Source of the DNA: Guadua angustifolia
Lineage: Eukaryota; Streptophyta; Magnoliopsida; Poales; Poaceae
Assembly: GCA_036346375.1 (NCBI GenBank)
Contig: JAYEVE010000527.1
Location: forward strand, 558,001-622,000
Direction: 5' to 3'
DNA: 64,000 bases
Part shown: one piece after another, positions 10,285-22,500 of the stretch
How the letters are laid out: every line of letters starts with the position of its first letter
How positions within the stretch are numbered: position 1 is the first letter of the stretch
Notes under the pieces: model-generated
Databases searched by the model: none
What the model was told of the DNA's origin: nothing
The model's input: only the letters and a program-made list of their open reading frames with translations
Program-made: the position numbers and the translations under genes

Positions 10285-13200
10285 CTTCACCTTGAGTAAA
10301 AGAAACTACCTCTCTCATGGATGACTTCACGATTTAATGAATGGCACATGTCCTTTTGCACATTGCAAAGGTCATCATTAGTGAGTGCCAAAGTGGTCTT
10401 TGCAATTTTCACTGCGATAATAAAGTAGGAAATAAAGAGGTTAAACAATAGTGAAATCGAGAATCGACAATAAATAATCTTGAATCACCAATTTGTATAG
10501 GCTTACGTCCCGGGGTTGCTTCAGACTCCGCTGATCCCGAGGAACTCGCAGACGTAGTATCCACAAAGAACACCGCACGGAGGTTGCTTGTGGCACTTCA
10601 AATCAAATAATAATGTATGAAATTAGTACAGTTGGTAATACCCTTCCTTACTAGTGCAATTATGTTGAAGCATTACAAGTGTCTTCTTACCCATGGGTGG
10701 ACATAGCAAAGCATCTTATTCGACCCTTCGCAGGATCATGTTGCCCTCGCTTTTGTTCGCAGTAATTCTTGAAAGCCCTACTCGAATGTCAACAACAACA
10801 AGTAACTATATATCATATCATAATGTATGTTTGTGTATATATATTTCTTACGCATTTAAGACGCGGGTGAATTCATTGTAAGATTCCGGTGGGATACTGG
10901 ATGAGTCAAGGACCATATATCTGCTCTGCTTGGGGTACAGCATGAAACAAATAAAGTGATCGCTGCAACGAAAATGTATATATGTAAGTTTCACGAGTGA
11001 TTATGGTGCAAACTAAGCTTTTAGCAACGATTGACGAATGAGAAGATTACTTAAAATTGTAGGGAGCCATTATGACGTCCTTGTCTTGCATTTGGAACAT
11101 TGCTTTTGATATGTATAGCCCCACCTGTGCTTGGCGTTCTCGGGTCAGGGACTTTCGCTTTTCTTCTATCTCTGTTTCCGTCATCCCCTTATTCTTCAAC
11201 GCCTTTTCATTGAGTACAGCTCTTAAGCTCGGCTGGCTAATCCGTGAGGGGTCAAGGAACCCGACACGTTTTCCCATATTTTTAGCATCGGTATATTGCA
11301 TTCTACACAGAAGACAATGGTCAATGCACCAATTTATATGCTGAATGCTGGGAAACATGACATTTTGGCAAATATCAGATTTTGGCAAAATGCATCTTGT
11401 TCGATGATTTGGTAGAAGTTAACTTTACTAAAAGGAAAAACCACACTAAAATCGGCCAACTTACGATTTACTGAAAATTATATGGATTCTGCCAATTTTT
11501 GAATGATCTAACAAGCCATTACTATAAAGAGGAACTCAACTTGGCACTCAACTACTATACATTTGGGGTTTTCTTTATTATGCTATCAGAATGCAATATA
11601 ATGATATGTTGTCATAATTAGTTATATCGGCACTTGCTACTGCAAGAGCTGATATAATTAACAATGTAAGGGTAGGTCAATGTCCAACTTACGGGCACCA
11701 CACACGATCATGTTGATGTCGAGTTTTCCAAACGGAACATCTATTGCAAGTCACCAAAATCGATCCGATGTAGTGAGTATCCTCGTGTTTGTAGATATCT
11801 CGGAGGGACGGCGGCTTGAATGCCCTTCACCCCAAGACGAGATGCCCTCAAGTACCGTCATGGAATCTCTTCAACTCCCATGGTCCTTTGTTGATCTCGC
11901 TCCATGGGGAGAAATGGCTTGCCATGCTCATAAGTCTCTAGTGAAGGCATGGTTCAGACCGAGTGGAGTTGGCACTCCTGTTTGACTTGGTGGTACTCCT
12001 GTTTGACTTGGTGGTACTCTGTTGATTGCAATCTACTTCTTTATTTTTCTTTGCAACTAGCAATGGAGATGTGCGCTGTGGTGAAGGCACCGGCGACGGA
12101 GATGTGTGCTGTGGTGAAGGCGCCGCTGGTGGAGAAGATGCTTGTATTGTGGTGAAGGCGCAATTGGCGGAGAAGATGTATTTGTGGTGAAGGCGCCGAC
12201 GGCGGAGAAGATGCGCGTTGTGGTGAAGGCGCCGCCGATGGAGAAGATGCGCTTTGTGGCGTAGGCAATTTTGGAAGAGGTAGGACGTCTTGACTTGGTG
12301 CTGGTGTCTCTGACCTCTCTTGCATCAATGCAATATCTTCCTTGGGCCATACAATAAATGACCCAACTGCATCTTGGATGGTCTCTACGTCATCAGGGGT
12401 GTTGAATGGTAGCTTCCACAAGCCAAGGCACGGAACAAGCACGATGTCCACTTGCACCTTTGCGTGACCAATCGGGACAGGTTGGTTGTGTATCACAGTG
12501 CCCGGATATGCCATGCCCTCCGCAAGCTCGACGACTAAGCCCCTTGCTCCGATGATGTGCCTGAGCTTGCACTTGGTTGCCTCTGTGATATCATCCACAG
12601 GATATCGAGGTGTTGGGATTGGCGCGGACCCGACGCTACTCCGAATGCGGGTTGGGCTCGGGTTGTCATCCGACCGCGCTTGTAACGCCCTTTCCGCCTC
12701 CTTCTCTTCCCATAGTCTTAAAAACTCTTGTTGGGCCAGTTGTCTTATTGTATCAGCCATGGTCCTCTTATATCTTTGACGCGACTTGTATTGGTCTTGA
12801 TATTCTGGGAACCCATGCTTGAATCCCACTCGACTTTCGACGCCACGAGTGCGCACTGGGTGTTCCTTGGTTCCCAACGCCGTCGTTAGGTCATCGTTCT
12901 CCTCGTTCGCACGAAGATCCCTCCGCTTGCTCGTGCGAGATCTTCGCAGCTTGGCCGAAACTTCCAGACCGCAGGTCCACCGTGCTTTTGCGACCCTTCT
13001 TCTTTGTTGGGTTGGCGAGCTAGGACCCATTTCGCTTCGCTTCGCATCTGACTCGTCAATGGGTTCTCTATCCCAAAGACGGGCTTCCTCTTCTTCTTTA
13101 CTCCTCCACTCAACAATCTTAGGGGCATACCCACGTGCCCGTGTGATGGGGTACTTGTTCTTCTTCGCGAGGGCACCGTACACCTCGCTCAATGCTACGG

Positions 13201-13773
13201 CCGCTTAGGTCTTCACGACAAACTCCGCCCATTCACCCACGGTGATTTTTCCATATTTCGGAATGGTGTGCGCTCCGTCTTCACAAAGTACTTGTTCACT
13301 CATACCTCCAGCCCAAAGCTCTTCCCCATCACGTCCAAGGCATTCTTCTTAGCGATGGCCTCATACTCTGGTGGGAACCTTATGATTTTCTGCAGCTCGG
13401 TCCACAGGTGCGCCTTTGTCGCGTCGGCCACCTTTGTCCAGTTATCAATCGTGATGGAGACATTGTCCTTGACAAGACAGCCGCAGCTATTTCGGAACTT
13501 GGATAGTGCCTCACGAGGTGCTAGGGGCTCTCCTAAAGGACCGACCTCCGTGATATACCAAGTCCCTGCCGGTAACTTGTTCCTACTTCGTTCCCCCCGT
13601 TTTCGTTTATGCGAGGTCGTGGTTGTTGCAGCAGAGGAATCCACGGGAACATGCCCGGAGGTATCTTCAATTACCTCTTGAACTGCAGCTAGTCGGCGTG
13701 ATCGCCTTTCCGGCCTCTTCATAGAAATAAACACTAGTAATACGCAAACATAAGGAAATGCAATTATGTCCAC
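10285..13773 (-). pseudogene. CACTA I second ORF: DUF8039-like middle and Ulp1/C48 protease-like end
   Basis: The minus-strand exons read in order. Residues from about 13773 hold YITEVGPLGEPLAPREALSK and WTKVADATKAHLW, typical of the N-terminal part of these CACTA proteins. The frame 13192-12041 contains EENDDLTTALGTKEHPVRTR, then a DUF8039-like region (VLVPCLGLWKLP; AVGSFIVWPKEDI) and a Pro-Ser repeat tail. At 11388-11047 it reads RVGFLDPSRISQPSL and ends DVIMAPYNFK. Downstream pieces read SDHFICFMLYPKQSRYMVLD (catalytic His and Asp region) and QPPCGVLCGYYVCEF at about 10520-10600 (catalytic Cys). The end, about 10340-10285, reads DMCHSLNREVIHERG. Ulp1-type proteins cleave SUMO, but the role in CACTA elements is not established. 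Frameshifts (for example near 13270) and an in-frame stop near 10710 leave it broken as read. Exon limits are approximate. Confidence 0.8.
12055..12260 (-). repeat. In-frame tandem repeat in the Pro-Ser linker of the CACTA I second ORF
   Basis: A unit of about 36-40 bp built on GTGGTGAAGGCGCCG and GGAGAAGATGCG (plus strand) occurs about six times. In the protein it gives repeated SSPSAAPSPQ-type segments. A short companion duplication (TGTTTGACTTGGTGGTACTC, twice) lies at about 11980-12017. The linker precedes the Ulp1-like part. Confidence 0.7.
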
Positions 13774-15365
13774 GCCAAGCTACAAATAAAACAAGCTCAC
13801 TCTTCTTAATACCTCTTCATTGGGATCGAGTCGAGTCGATTTCCCCACGCCGTCGTTCCGTCGTGGGCATGGAACTGGCTAGGGCTCTTGTACGATGACG
13901 AGGAACCATCGCTGCCAAGGACAACGATGGGCTCGGTGTTCTTTCCAACCGCGTGGCTTCATCATCCTTCTCGGCCAAGTCTTGTTGCCTTAAGCATCGC
14001 CCTCCTCTTGCAGGCACAGATACCACCGATCTCGCAAGGTGCTCCTCTTAAGCGCCTTTGTTGGCGAGCAATTCTTTATCTCCCATCTTACTACAAAACA
14101 GATTGCAATGACATCAATTTGAGACTATTAATATTTACGGTTGTGCAGTGTGTGGAGGTGGAAGGCCTATGGGTCGTCAACTTCTTTTCTGAGAAGAAAC
14201 AATGACGGTATGTGAGGAATAAGCATCGGCTAACTAAATTTATGTTTGGAACATGAAATAGCTTGTATCCATAGAACATCCGGCGTAACATAGATAATAA
14301 ATAAATAGGAGTTAATATCATTCCAATTGTTATTACAAAAGTAATTAGCATCTTTGGCATTAACAGAAATTTTGGACTAGTAATTAGTCCAAAAATACTA
14401 CTAATTCTGCAACAAAACGCTAATTCTCGTAAGGCAAGAGAAGCCATTGAAAAGTTACTAAACTGTTATGGTCCTACTATCTCTGAGTACAAATTACCAA
14501 GTATCCGGGAGGATTGGGGAAGAACAGAGGATGATTTAGACGGGGAAGAAGAAGCCAGGAGAGCAGAGAATGAGAGGATTGGGGAAGAAGAAGCCGGAGA
14601 GCACGAGCGGCTTTTACTAAACTTCGCACTCCATTGAAGAATCGAGATCGCCTCGCTATATGCCCGACAATCACCATCATCTTTTGTAGTCACAAGTGCA
14701 GGGCTATGAAACTATCCGTAGAGTATTCATACGTCCATCGAAACCGACTCCACAAACTTTGGTAACTCCAACTTCAACTTCGATTTTATTAATAACTACT
14801 TATGATATCTCAAAAGAATTGCTCTATGTTCGAGCAAGACTATATCGAACTTTCGAGCAAGAATTGCTCTATCAATCACCATCTACTTTAGACATATCTT
14901 CCGAAACTTTTTGCACAAAGATAACAAGATATAAGGGTGGTCGGATGCACTTGCCTTGCTAGGCCGAGCGAGGCGGCGGGGCGGCGTCGGCAGGGGAATT
15001 GGGGCTTCGGTAGTTGATGACCCGGCGGAAAGTTCGTCGGAGGAGCGAGGCCGCGGAGAGGTCACCAAGCGAGGCGACGTGGACGAAGGGGGCGACGGCG
15101 CGGCGAACGGTAGTCGTAGGCGCGAGCCCGCGGAGAGGTCACCGAGCACGCCGGAACGGTTGTCGGAGGCGCGAGCCCGAGGAGATGTCACCGAGGGCGG
15201 CGGCGTGGAGGCGTCGAGATGGGGGAAATTTGGCTTTGCCGCCAATTCGCTCTCCCGCCTGGAGATTTTAGGGGTTAGGAATTTCCACAGCGGTGCACAA
15301 GATTTCCACAAAGTGTTCCAACGATTTCTACAAAGGCGTCGTACATCAAAGTGAGACGATTCCAC
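13774..15365 (-). other. 5-prime region of the CACTA I second ORF, including a GC-rich leader
   Basis: The minus-strand frame 15365-14883 is rich in Ser, Pro and Arg. It contains an internal repeat of GGTGACCTCTCCGCGG-type units, like the GC-rich leader seen at the same place in CACTA II (58527-58790). A possible short exon at 14026-13817 ends next to a GTATTAAG donor. No known domain is visible and the coding status is uncertain. The frame 14091-14447 is AT-rich and hydrophobic and is not supported as a gene. Confidence 0.4.
14383..14636 (+). other. Unidentified plus-strand open frame without ATG
   Basis: The plus strand is open across about 85 codons and reads NSRKAREAIEKLLNCYGPTI, then SEYKLPSIREDWGRTEDDLD, then an acidic Glu-rich end. 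It looks more protein-like than its surroundings, being charged with helix-forming residues and no low-complexity run before the tail. I do not recognise it. It sits inside CACTA I antisense to that element's second ORF, so it could be a captured gene fragment. No start codon or splice site was fixed. Confidence 0.3.
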
Positions 15366-15490
15366 AGACCGGATGGTCCGTCCATAGTTTGGCGGAGATT
15401 TGGTTATTTGCCACTTTAAACATGTGGCTTCGCAAAATTGCCACTAGACCTACATTTCATTGACTCATAAGTGGCATCATATACAAAGGT

Positions 15491-15609
15491 CAAATCTTTA
15501 AGTGGCAAATGGATGAAAAGCCTAGTCAAATTTGACTAGACAGATCATCCTCTTGTAAATCGAGAGGTCGATTTCAAGGCTTTTTTGTCCATTTGCCACT
15601 TAAAGATTT
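15491..15609. repeat. Short inverted repeat inside CACTA I
   Basis: CAAATCTTTAAGTGGCAAAT (15491) and its near-complement ending TTTGCCACTTAAAGATTT (15609) form arms of about 32 bp around a loop of about 55 bases. TTTGCCACTT words also occur at 15405-15480. A direct repeat of CTGAAATTTCAATTCTATTA follows (about 15652 and 15749). It may be a small MITE, but the ends were not resolved. Confidence 0.5.
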
Positions 15610-15872
15610 GACTAGACAGATCTTCGCTTTGTACTCGGGAGAGGTCGATTTCTGAAATTTCAATTCTATTATCGATCTTCCGCTTTGTACTCTTGAGAGG
15701 TCTCGTTTGGGGAGATCGCGAATTGACGGAGAATTCGAGTGTCATTTTCTGAAATTTCAATTCTATTACCATGGGAACAATGCAATACACATAACATTAA
15801 CAAAATGTAAATCCAAAAGGCGCCAAGATTACATCGTAATTATGCGCCAACTACATACCTATCTAAACTACT

Positions 15873-16209
15873 TTATCTACATCCGTAAATCGTCATCGCT
15901 ATCGCCGTCTTCGTCCGACGAGAGCAAGACGTCGACGGAGGAGGAGCCGGTGTCCAAGCGGTACAAGACGGGGATGTAGTCGCCGGCGTCCTCCTCGCTA
16001 ACGCCGTCGTCGTCGCTCCCCGCCGCCACCTTCGGCTCCTCCTCCTCCTCCTCCTCCTCCTTGTCCTCCTCCTCCTCGCCCGGCTTCTCATGGTCGCGGC
16101 TGCCACTGCCACCGCCGCTGCTGCTGTTGCCGCCTCCGCTGCCGCTGCCGCTACCGCCACCACAGCCGCCGCTAGCGCGGATGGCCTCCTCCTCCTCCTC
16201 TGCCCGCAA
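15873..16209 (-). other. Low-complexity acidic/Gly-Ser frame in CACTA I
   Basis: The frame encodes a Gly-Ser run, a long Glu run (from a CTC repeat at 16036-16080), then DAGDYIPVLYRLDTGSSSVD and an acidic end. The ordered tail could be a remnant of a captured host gene, but no family is recognisable and the composition alone can keep a frame open. It lies between palindrome-rich blocks of the CACTA. Confidence 0.3.
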
Positions 16210-16609
16210 CTGGGGGACCCAGTTGACGGACGCGGACGATCGGGCCGACGGCGACGACGACCGGAGTCACGGCCGCTTCCTGGCGGACTCTGTCTGCGCC
16301 GACATAGCGAAGGAGGATGAGGACGAGGAGGCAGACATTGCCGACGAGGGAGAGAATAGGAATGGCTTGGGGGAAGTTGTGAACACGAACTGCTCCCCCG
16401 TTGGTTAATATAACCACCGGAAGGCGAAGGGACGCCTCCGCGTCTAGCATACCAGATCGTCCGGTAGGTAGAAAAGCAAGTACGGGATTCTCCTGTCTAT
16501 GTAAATATGTGCACATAGGATTGTCCTGTCGGTAGAAAAGCAAGAACAGGATTCTCCTGTCTATGTAAATATGTCGAGGAGCGGTGTGTGGCTATAGATT
16601 CATCGTCAT

Positions 16610-18183
16610 CTATAGCAAATTGCCATGTCACCTATAGACAACCTTATACAGTGGTGCAGACAATCACTTTTTTGGTTCCCGTGCTACAATCAATTCATCT
16701 CTACACACAACCAGCTTGGTTCCCGTGCTACAGTCGACTGCAAATGTATAGACAGCTTCTTTCTCTTTCCTCTTTCCCTTTCATCCACATCAACAAAGCA
16801 ATCGCAGCAGAAAGTGATTGGCCGGGAGACCAAAGCTCTACACATGTTGTCTAGCTAGGTGCTCCCCTCAAGCACGGGAGCCGATTCCACAGACCGGACG
16901 ATCCGGCCAAGGTTAGGATAACTCACCGGATCATCTCCTATGAGCACAACTTTCGCCTTGGGGTACAACGGAACTGCAAATCAGGATGATCCGGTATGTG
17001 CAAATAGATGTATACCGGACCATCCTACCGGCAATAAGCCTTCGAAGTTATCTTGCGTGCCCGAACTCCACAAGCGAAAGAGTGCAACGTAAAATGGCCA
17101 TACCGTTCGGTACAGATTTAGTGTTGAAGTAATTAATCACCCGCACGGTCCTAAATGTTCACATCGTCATGGGGCGCTACATTTCACATGGATCGATCGA
17201 CATAATCAAAGGAACAACTACGAGTGGCGCAACATTCAGATATCTCGCCCTTACATACATGAAGATCCGACAAGAGCTAACACCACTAAAATCAACTCAA
17301 GACTACGTGTCCAGACGTTCTCGGCCGGAATGCCCAAAGATCGGAGCCGAGTGGATCACCTCGCGCTCTGCACAGATTCGCCGGCGAGCTCGTGGAGGTC
17401 ATGATATTGAAATGGTCTACTCTCGTCACCATCGGACTGATGGGCTAGCGGTGATGTCGTAGGAGCAAAGCTATGGGTCATGGGCTTGGGGGTCTCCGGA
17501 GTTGTCTCTGCCAGACTAACAGGTCCACCCTCGGACCCTAAAAACCCATAGCAACCTTTAGAGCATGTACAATAGGTTGACATCACCGCCTATAAAATTG
17601 CCATGTCACCTATTTGTTGATGTGGATGAAAGGGAAGAGGAAAGAAAGCTGTCTATACATTTGTCATTGTATGCAGGAACCAAGTGGTTGTGTGTAGAGA
17701 TGAATTCGCCGACCAAAATGTATAGATAGGTGATAGCTATCTTGTCGATGGCTCAGCTTATCATACTATAGCAAATTGCCATGTCACCTATAGACAACCT
17801 TATACAATGGTGCAGATAATCACTTTTTGGTTTCCGTATACAATCAATTCATCTCTACACACAACCAGCTTGGTTCCCGTATACCAACTCGCAAATGTAT
17901 AGATGTTTCTTTCTCTTTCCTCTTTCCCTTTCATCCACATCAACAAAGCAATCGCAGCAGAAAGTGATTGGTAGGAGACCAAAGCTCTACACATGTTGTC
18001 TAGCTAGGTGCTCCCTCAAGCACGGAGCAGATTCCACAGACGGACGATCCGCCAAGGTTAGGATAACTCACCGGATCATCTCCTATGCGCACAACTTTCG
18101 CCTTGGGGTACAACGGAATCGCAAGTCGATGATCCGGTATGTGTAAATAGATGTATACCGACCATCCTACCGCAATAAGCCTT
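16610..18183. repeat. Duplicated MITE-like and palindrome block inside CACTA I
   Basis: Positions 16610-17043 and 17761-18183 are direct copies. Each runs from CTATAGCAAATTGCCATGTC through CTTTCATCCACATCAACAAA to a GGATGATCC palindrome group and GCAATAAGCC. Between them, 17563-17740 is an inverted partial copy (GAGCATGTACAATAGG; GTTGATGTGGATGAAAGGGA). The two direct copies differ mainly by short losses at CCGG, CTG and CAG sites. They contain GGACGATCC/GGATGATCC palindromes that also occur near 36.75-37.1 kb and at 41.2-41.4 kb. Confidence 0.7.
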
Positions 18184-18339
18184 GATGCATGATTGTCATG
18201 AAAGAGTACAAAGTTAAATAAAATTGTCGTGAAATGCATCGCTCCAATCTAAGCGAACACAAAGAAAATAGAAATACGACATATCAAGCAAGTTAGAGTG
18301 TATAACAACCGAAAAGACAAATGGCACATTAAGCAAAGA

Positions 18340-19591
18340 ACTACTCGTCCGTGCTTGGACTAGTACCAAAAGATCGAGCGAGTCGAGTCTTCCCTATCAC
18401 CTCGCCAACACCGTCGGCGCCATGCTCGCCGAGGTTCTCCTCCCGACTTTGTAGCTTTAGTCTCCTCATCAGGGCCCTGTGAACTGTTGGTGAAGGGTTG
18501 AGCAATCGCTGGTCGCCAAAGAAGGGGAAGTCGATGGGCTGTCGTGCCGTGACCGTCAGTTCGGAGGTCGATCCACAACACCGTGACGCAATATTCTCTG
18601 TGATTTGAGTAATCACAAGAAGGTGTGTTGAGTCCGGAGACCGATATTCTGTACATGTTGGCGCAGATGTTATCCTCATCGGTGGCCTCGGGGCTATAGG
18701 TGAACTCACAGAGCACACTCGGAGGCAATGATTGGATCGTCGTCAACTTGAGGAGTCGGCACCGCATCGATAGGTGCGAACTCAACGATACTACACTCGA
18801 GCAGCCATCTCGTCTACCATGTCAAGATGCACGGACGTATGTTCGATCTCGCCGAGCACGGGCGAGCATCGTCGATGTGGGTGCATCCGCTAAAGTAGGT
18901 GGAGTAGTGGTCAACGGAGCGGATGCCATATCACCGGCTGGTCTGGAGAACATCCCTGTCAAGACCGTAGGAGCTGGTGGGAACGTGGACACGGGAGTGG
19001 GCAGGAAACCCCCAACAGAAGCAAGTGGGGCAGCAATGCCGGTAGCGGGAGGTGGAACTGGAGCTGGCAGCTCAGGCTGTGCAAGACCAACTGCATTGTA
19101 CAACTGACCAAAGCAGCCTGAGAAGAAAGTGAACATCTGAGCCATTTGCATCTGACCGTGTACCAAAGCTGCCTGGGTCGTCTGCTGATGCAACCTCATC
19201 TCCTCTAGTAATTGGGTTTGTGTCTCCCGCTGTTGGGCAATTGAAGCTGCCTGAGACTTCTGCAACTCAACAATCGAAGCAAGTACGTGAGTAAGCTCGA
19301 GGGCTGAGAAACAAGCCGAGCCACGGTGTCACGTCAGAGCTGCCGACGGCAGCTAAGTCGTCTCGGTCCTCGTGTCTGAGCTCGATCCACCGCCTCGTGG
19401 TCGTGGGCTCGACTGGTGGAAAGTACTCAGGTCTTCCTCCTCCTCGTCGTCGTCATCCGGCCAATATCAATGATCCGCGCCAACCCAAAGATGCTCCTCG
19501 GCCTCTGCTAGTGCCTGGTCCTCCCTTGAGCGGTCTCTCTCGGGCCTCGTATCCGCTCCCGAGCCCTCCTCATGGAACGCGTCTCTCAAGG
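18340..19591 (-). pseudogene. Transposon-associated gene, 3-prime piece (split by gypsy insertion)
   Basis: On the minus strand the clearest frame (19265-18822) reads QKSQAASIAQQRETQTQLLE, a coiled-coil Gln-rich segment. A Pro/Ala/Thr-rich tail follows (LPAPVPPPATGIAAPLASVG). It lies next to the TCTAT target duplication (19592-19596) of the gypsy element and continues the gene at 35139-36415 on the other side. No enzyme motif is seen. Similar Gln-rich coiled-coil tails follow the helical domain of grass transposon-associated proteins, but this is from memory of the family and not proven here. Confidence 0.4.
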
Positions 19592-19596
19592 TCTAT

Positions 19597-22500
19597 TAGA
19601 GACCTGCTCGATTTAACAGAACCTCCATGTGATTATTGTGCTATTCCTGGATCAAGAGCTAGCACTCACATGTTTACAACAATTGGAAATCACAACCATA
19701 CATTTTAATAATTAAGCGGAAACGATTATACAAATAATATTACAACTCGAGAAATATAGCCAAGAAAAGAAGCAAGCCTTGTGGTTTACCCATCCAAACC
19801 CGCAGGCAACTGACCAGGCATAAACTTCAGATAGAATACAACGAAGAGGATCCCGCAACCTGCGATGAACAACTTCGAAGCTTCGCTTACTAAACCACCT
19901 ACATATAATTAGGCAAGGGTGAGTATTTTACATACTCAGCAAGACTTGAGCAAAACCTATAATACGTGCAGGCCATTTCAAAGGAGGCTATTACAGTTAA
20001 TTTGCATAAAGCGAATTTGAATTTGGAAACCAAGTTATTTGCAATTGGAATTTAAAAGAGCAGATTTAATTGATAACAAATAAGTAAAGCATAAATAACA
20101 CTCACCGTCCTCCATGACGTGAGTTCGAATCGAACCTTGCCATCGCATGGCATATATCCATTCTTTGTCCACAGAGGCACAACAAATGATTCCAATACTT
20201 GCCCACACGTGGTATAGCATTGGGTCATCTGTGGGTAAGCTAACTTGTAAAATAAACCCTTTTGGAAACAATAAAACATTTAACTCGTGCAAGTTCACCA
20301 AGACACCCATGACCGCTGTACGGCTAATCAATTAGATTTAAACTCGCAGAGGTGTACAACTGTACCCACAAGGAATGATCAACTCACCACGTCAGCCGTG
20401 GATCGCCATACAAGAGTATGCGAATGAGCGATCATACATAGTCATTAAATTCCTAGACAAGGCTTTACACCAGCCCGGGACGTTAACCTCGCTCAAAAGC
20501 AGAGACACTCACCCAAGCCGTGGATCCACATATTCACACCAACACCACGCTCGTCCATGGCAAGGCGATAACCGCTGCATTAGCAAGTAGAAACCCGTCA
20601 GTAGACCTCGACCGAATCTGTGCAAGCTCCCCGCCTACCAATGAGCAAAGCCATGTCTAAACAATTTAATAGGCTAAGGCTAACCCATCCTCACCCTCGT
20701 GGTTTGTACGAATTTTCTTGGATCATACAACACGATGTTCGGTCCTTAGTTGTGACACGGGCGACACTTCACCCTACACTACGTGCTATTCCTTTCTGCA
20801 CAACCGGCTATTGCCAATAATCGCCCGCATCAAAGCATAGTTTCATTTTGGGTTTTTAATCAAAATTACCCACCACCAACAATGCCATTTCCAAGGTTTT
20901 CAGGAAACAATGTTGCTTTGATCATGTACATTGCTGACTCTAAAGCATGGCTAAGCATGAATAATATGAACGATATACCCACGATAACATTAAGAGATGT
21001 CTAACCCTATTCGTGGTTATCAAGGTGCATATTTCCATAATCATCAAAGGAGATTCACGAGACAACAGTGTAACTACCAATCCACAAAATAGCAACTTAC
21101 ATAAAGTAAACGATGCATAAAACAATTTGATGCACAAAAGGAATATAAAATATGGGATCAATATGGTCAAAGGAAGCTTGCCTTGCTTAATCATCGCTTA
21201 CGATTTAAGACGAGGATTGCGCCGATGAAGGCGATGACGGAATCGAGGCGCGGGCTCTACTAAATCGATTAACTAAATACAAAGAAAATACTAACTTCAA
21301 TAAGGGCAAAAGAAAGTAGATAGAAAGAACAAATAAAACTCAGACAAGAAACAGGTTGCTCTTTATGAATTTATTAGTCTTATTTTACTTAATTCAAGAT
21401 GCAAAGATGGTTTGGATTAATAGAATTAGTCATTAGTTGCAAGGTTTCTGATTCACTATTCACAATATGAGTTTTCGCCAATTCCTATTACTTAAGGGTT
21501 TTGCTTTATTAGGATTTAGATTCAAAGCAAACGAAATAGGAACATCTTCTTAGATTGCTGTAGATTATATCTTGAAGATCATTTCTAAGCTGTTCTGTAC
21601 TAAATTCGGGTTTAGATGAGCTGCTTAGCGAGTTAATGAAGAGGCTTAAATGATCATGTTAGAGTATGAATGATTCATTCTTTATCTTTAATTGATTTCG
21701 CTTAGAATTAGTTTTATACAAGTTAGATCTACTGATTTAGGCTATGGATAACATTTCCATTATATTTGAGAAGGTTCTGGTGATAAAAACAACTTAACTA
21801 TAGGTTTCCTTCATTATTACCTAAAGTGTATTCATTCACATTACGGCCTAAAGTAATGTGATTACTTAGGGTTATTCAGCTATTAAGATTTATATGCAAA
21901 TCACTTAAATGAGATTATCTTTTTCAGTATTAGAGTAGACTATACTTTGAAGAATACTACTAAACTAGTTCCATAAGTTTTAGGATTTTGGGCAGGCTAT
22001 AATCTTATTGCTAAAACGGTTCATGCTATACTTAAAGACTCCACTATTCAAAATCGGCAAGAAAGGTGAAATGACATATTAGCGATTAAGGGTTTTAAAC
22101 TATTTGGATTTGTATGTAAAACATGATGGAATATGGTTATTTCTTCATAACATGACGATTTACACTTTGTATAACAATCCTAAGCTAATTCCATAAATTT
22201 TAGGCTTTGGCCGATACATTATATTCGTTGTTGAAAAGGCTTAGTGGTATTGTAAATTGACGCTATTCGAATCGGCCAAAAATATGAAGTGCGAGGATAA
22301 CGCTTAAGGGTTTTGGACTAATAGGAATAAGATGCAAACCTTAATGGAATATGATTCTTTTTATAGAATATGATAGTATAAACTTTGTACAATGCTACCA
22401 GACTAGTTTTACTGATTTGGTATTTAAACGAGTTATTTTATCTACTGCTAAAATAGTCTAAATGATCACAATGCGAATCCCTAAATCGGACAACTTTATA

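Noticed and set aside
12486..13208. Plus-strand open frames opposite the CACTA I second ORF
   Set aside because: The minus-strand reading has recognisable CACTA protein motifs. The plus-strand text does not.
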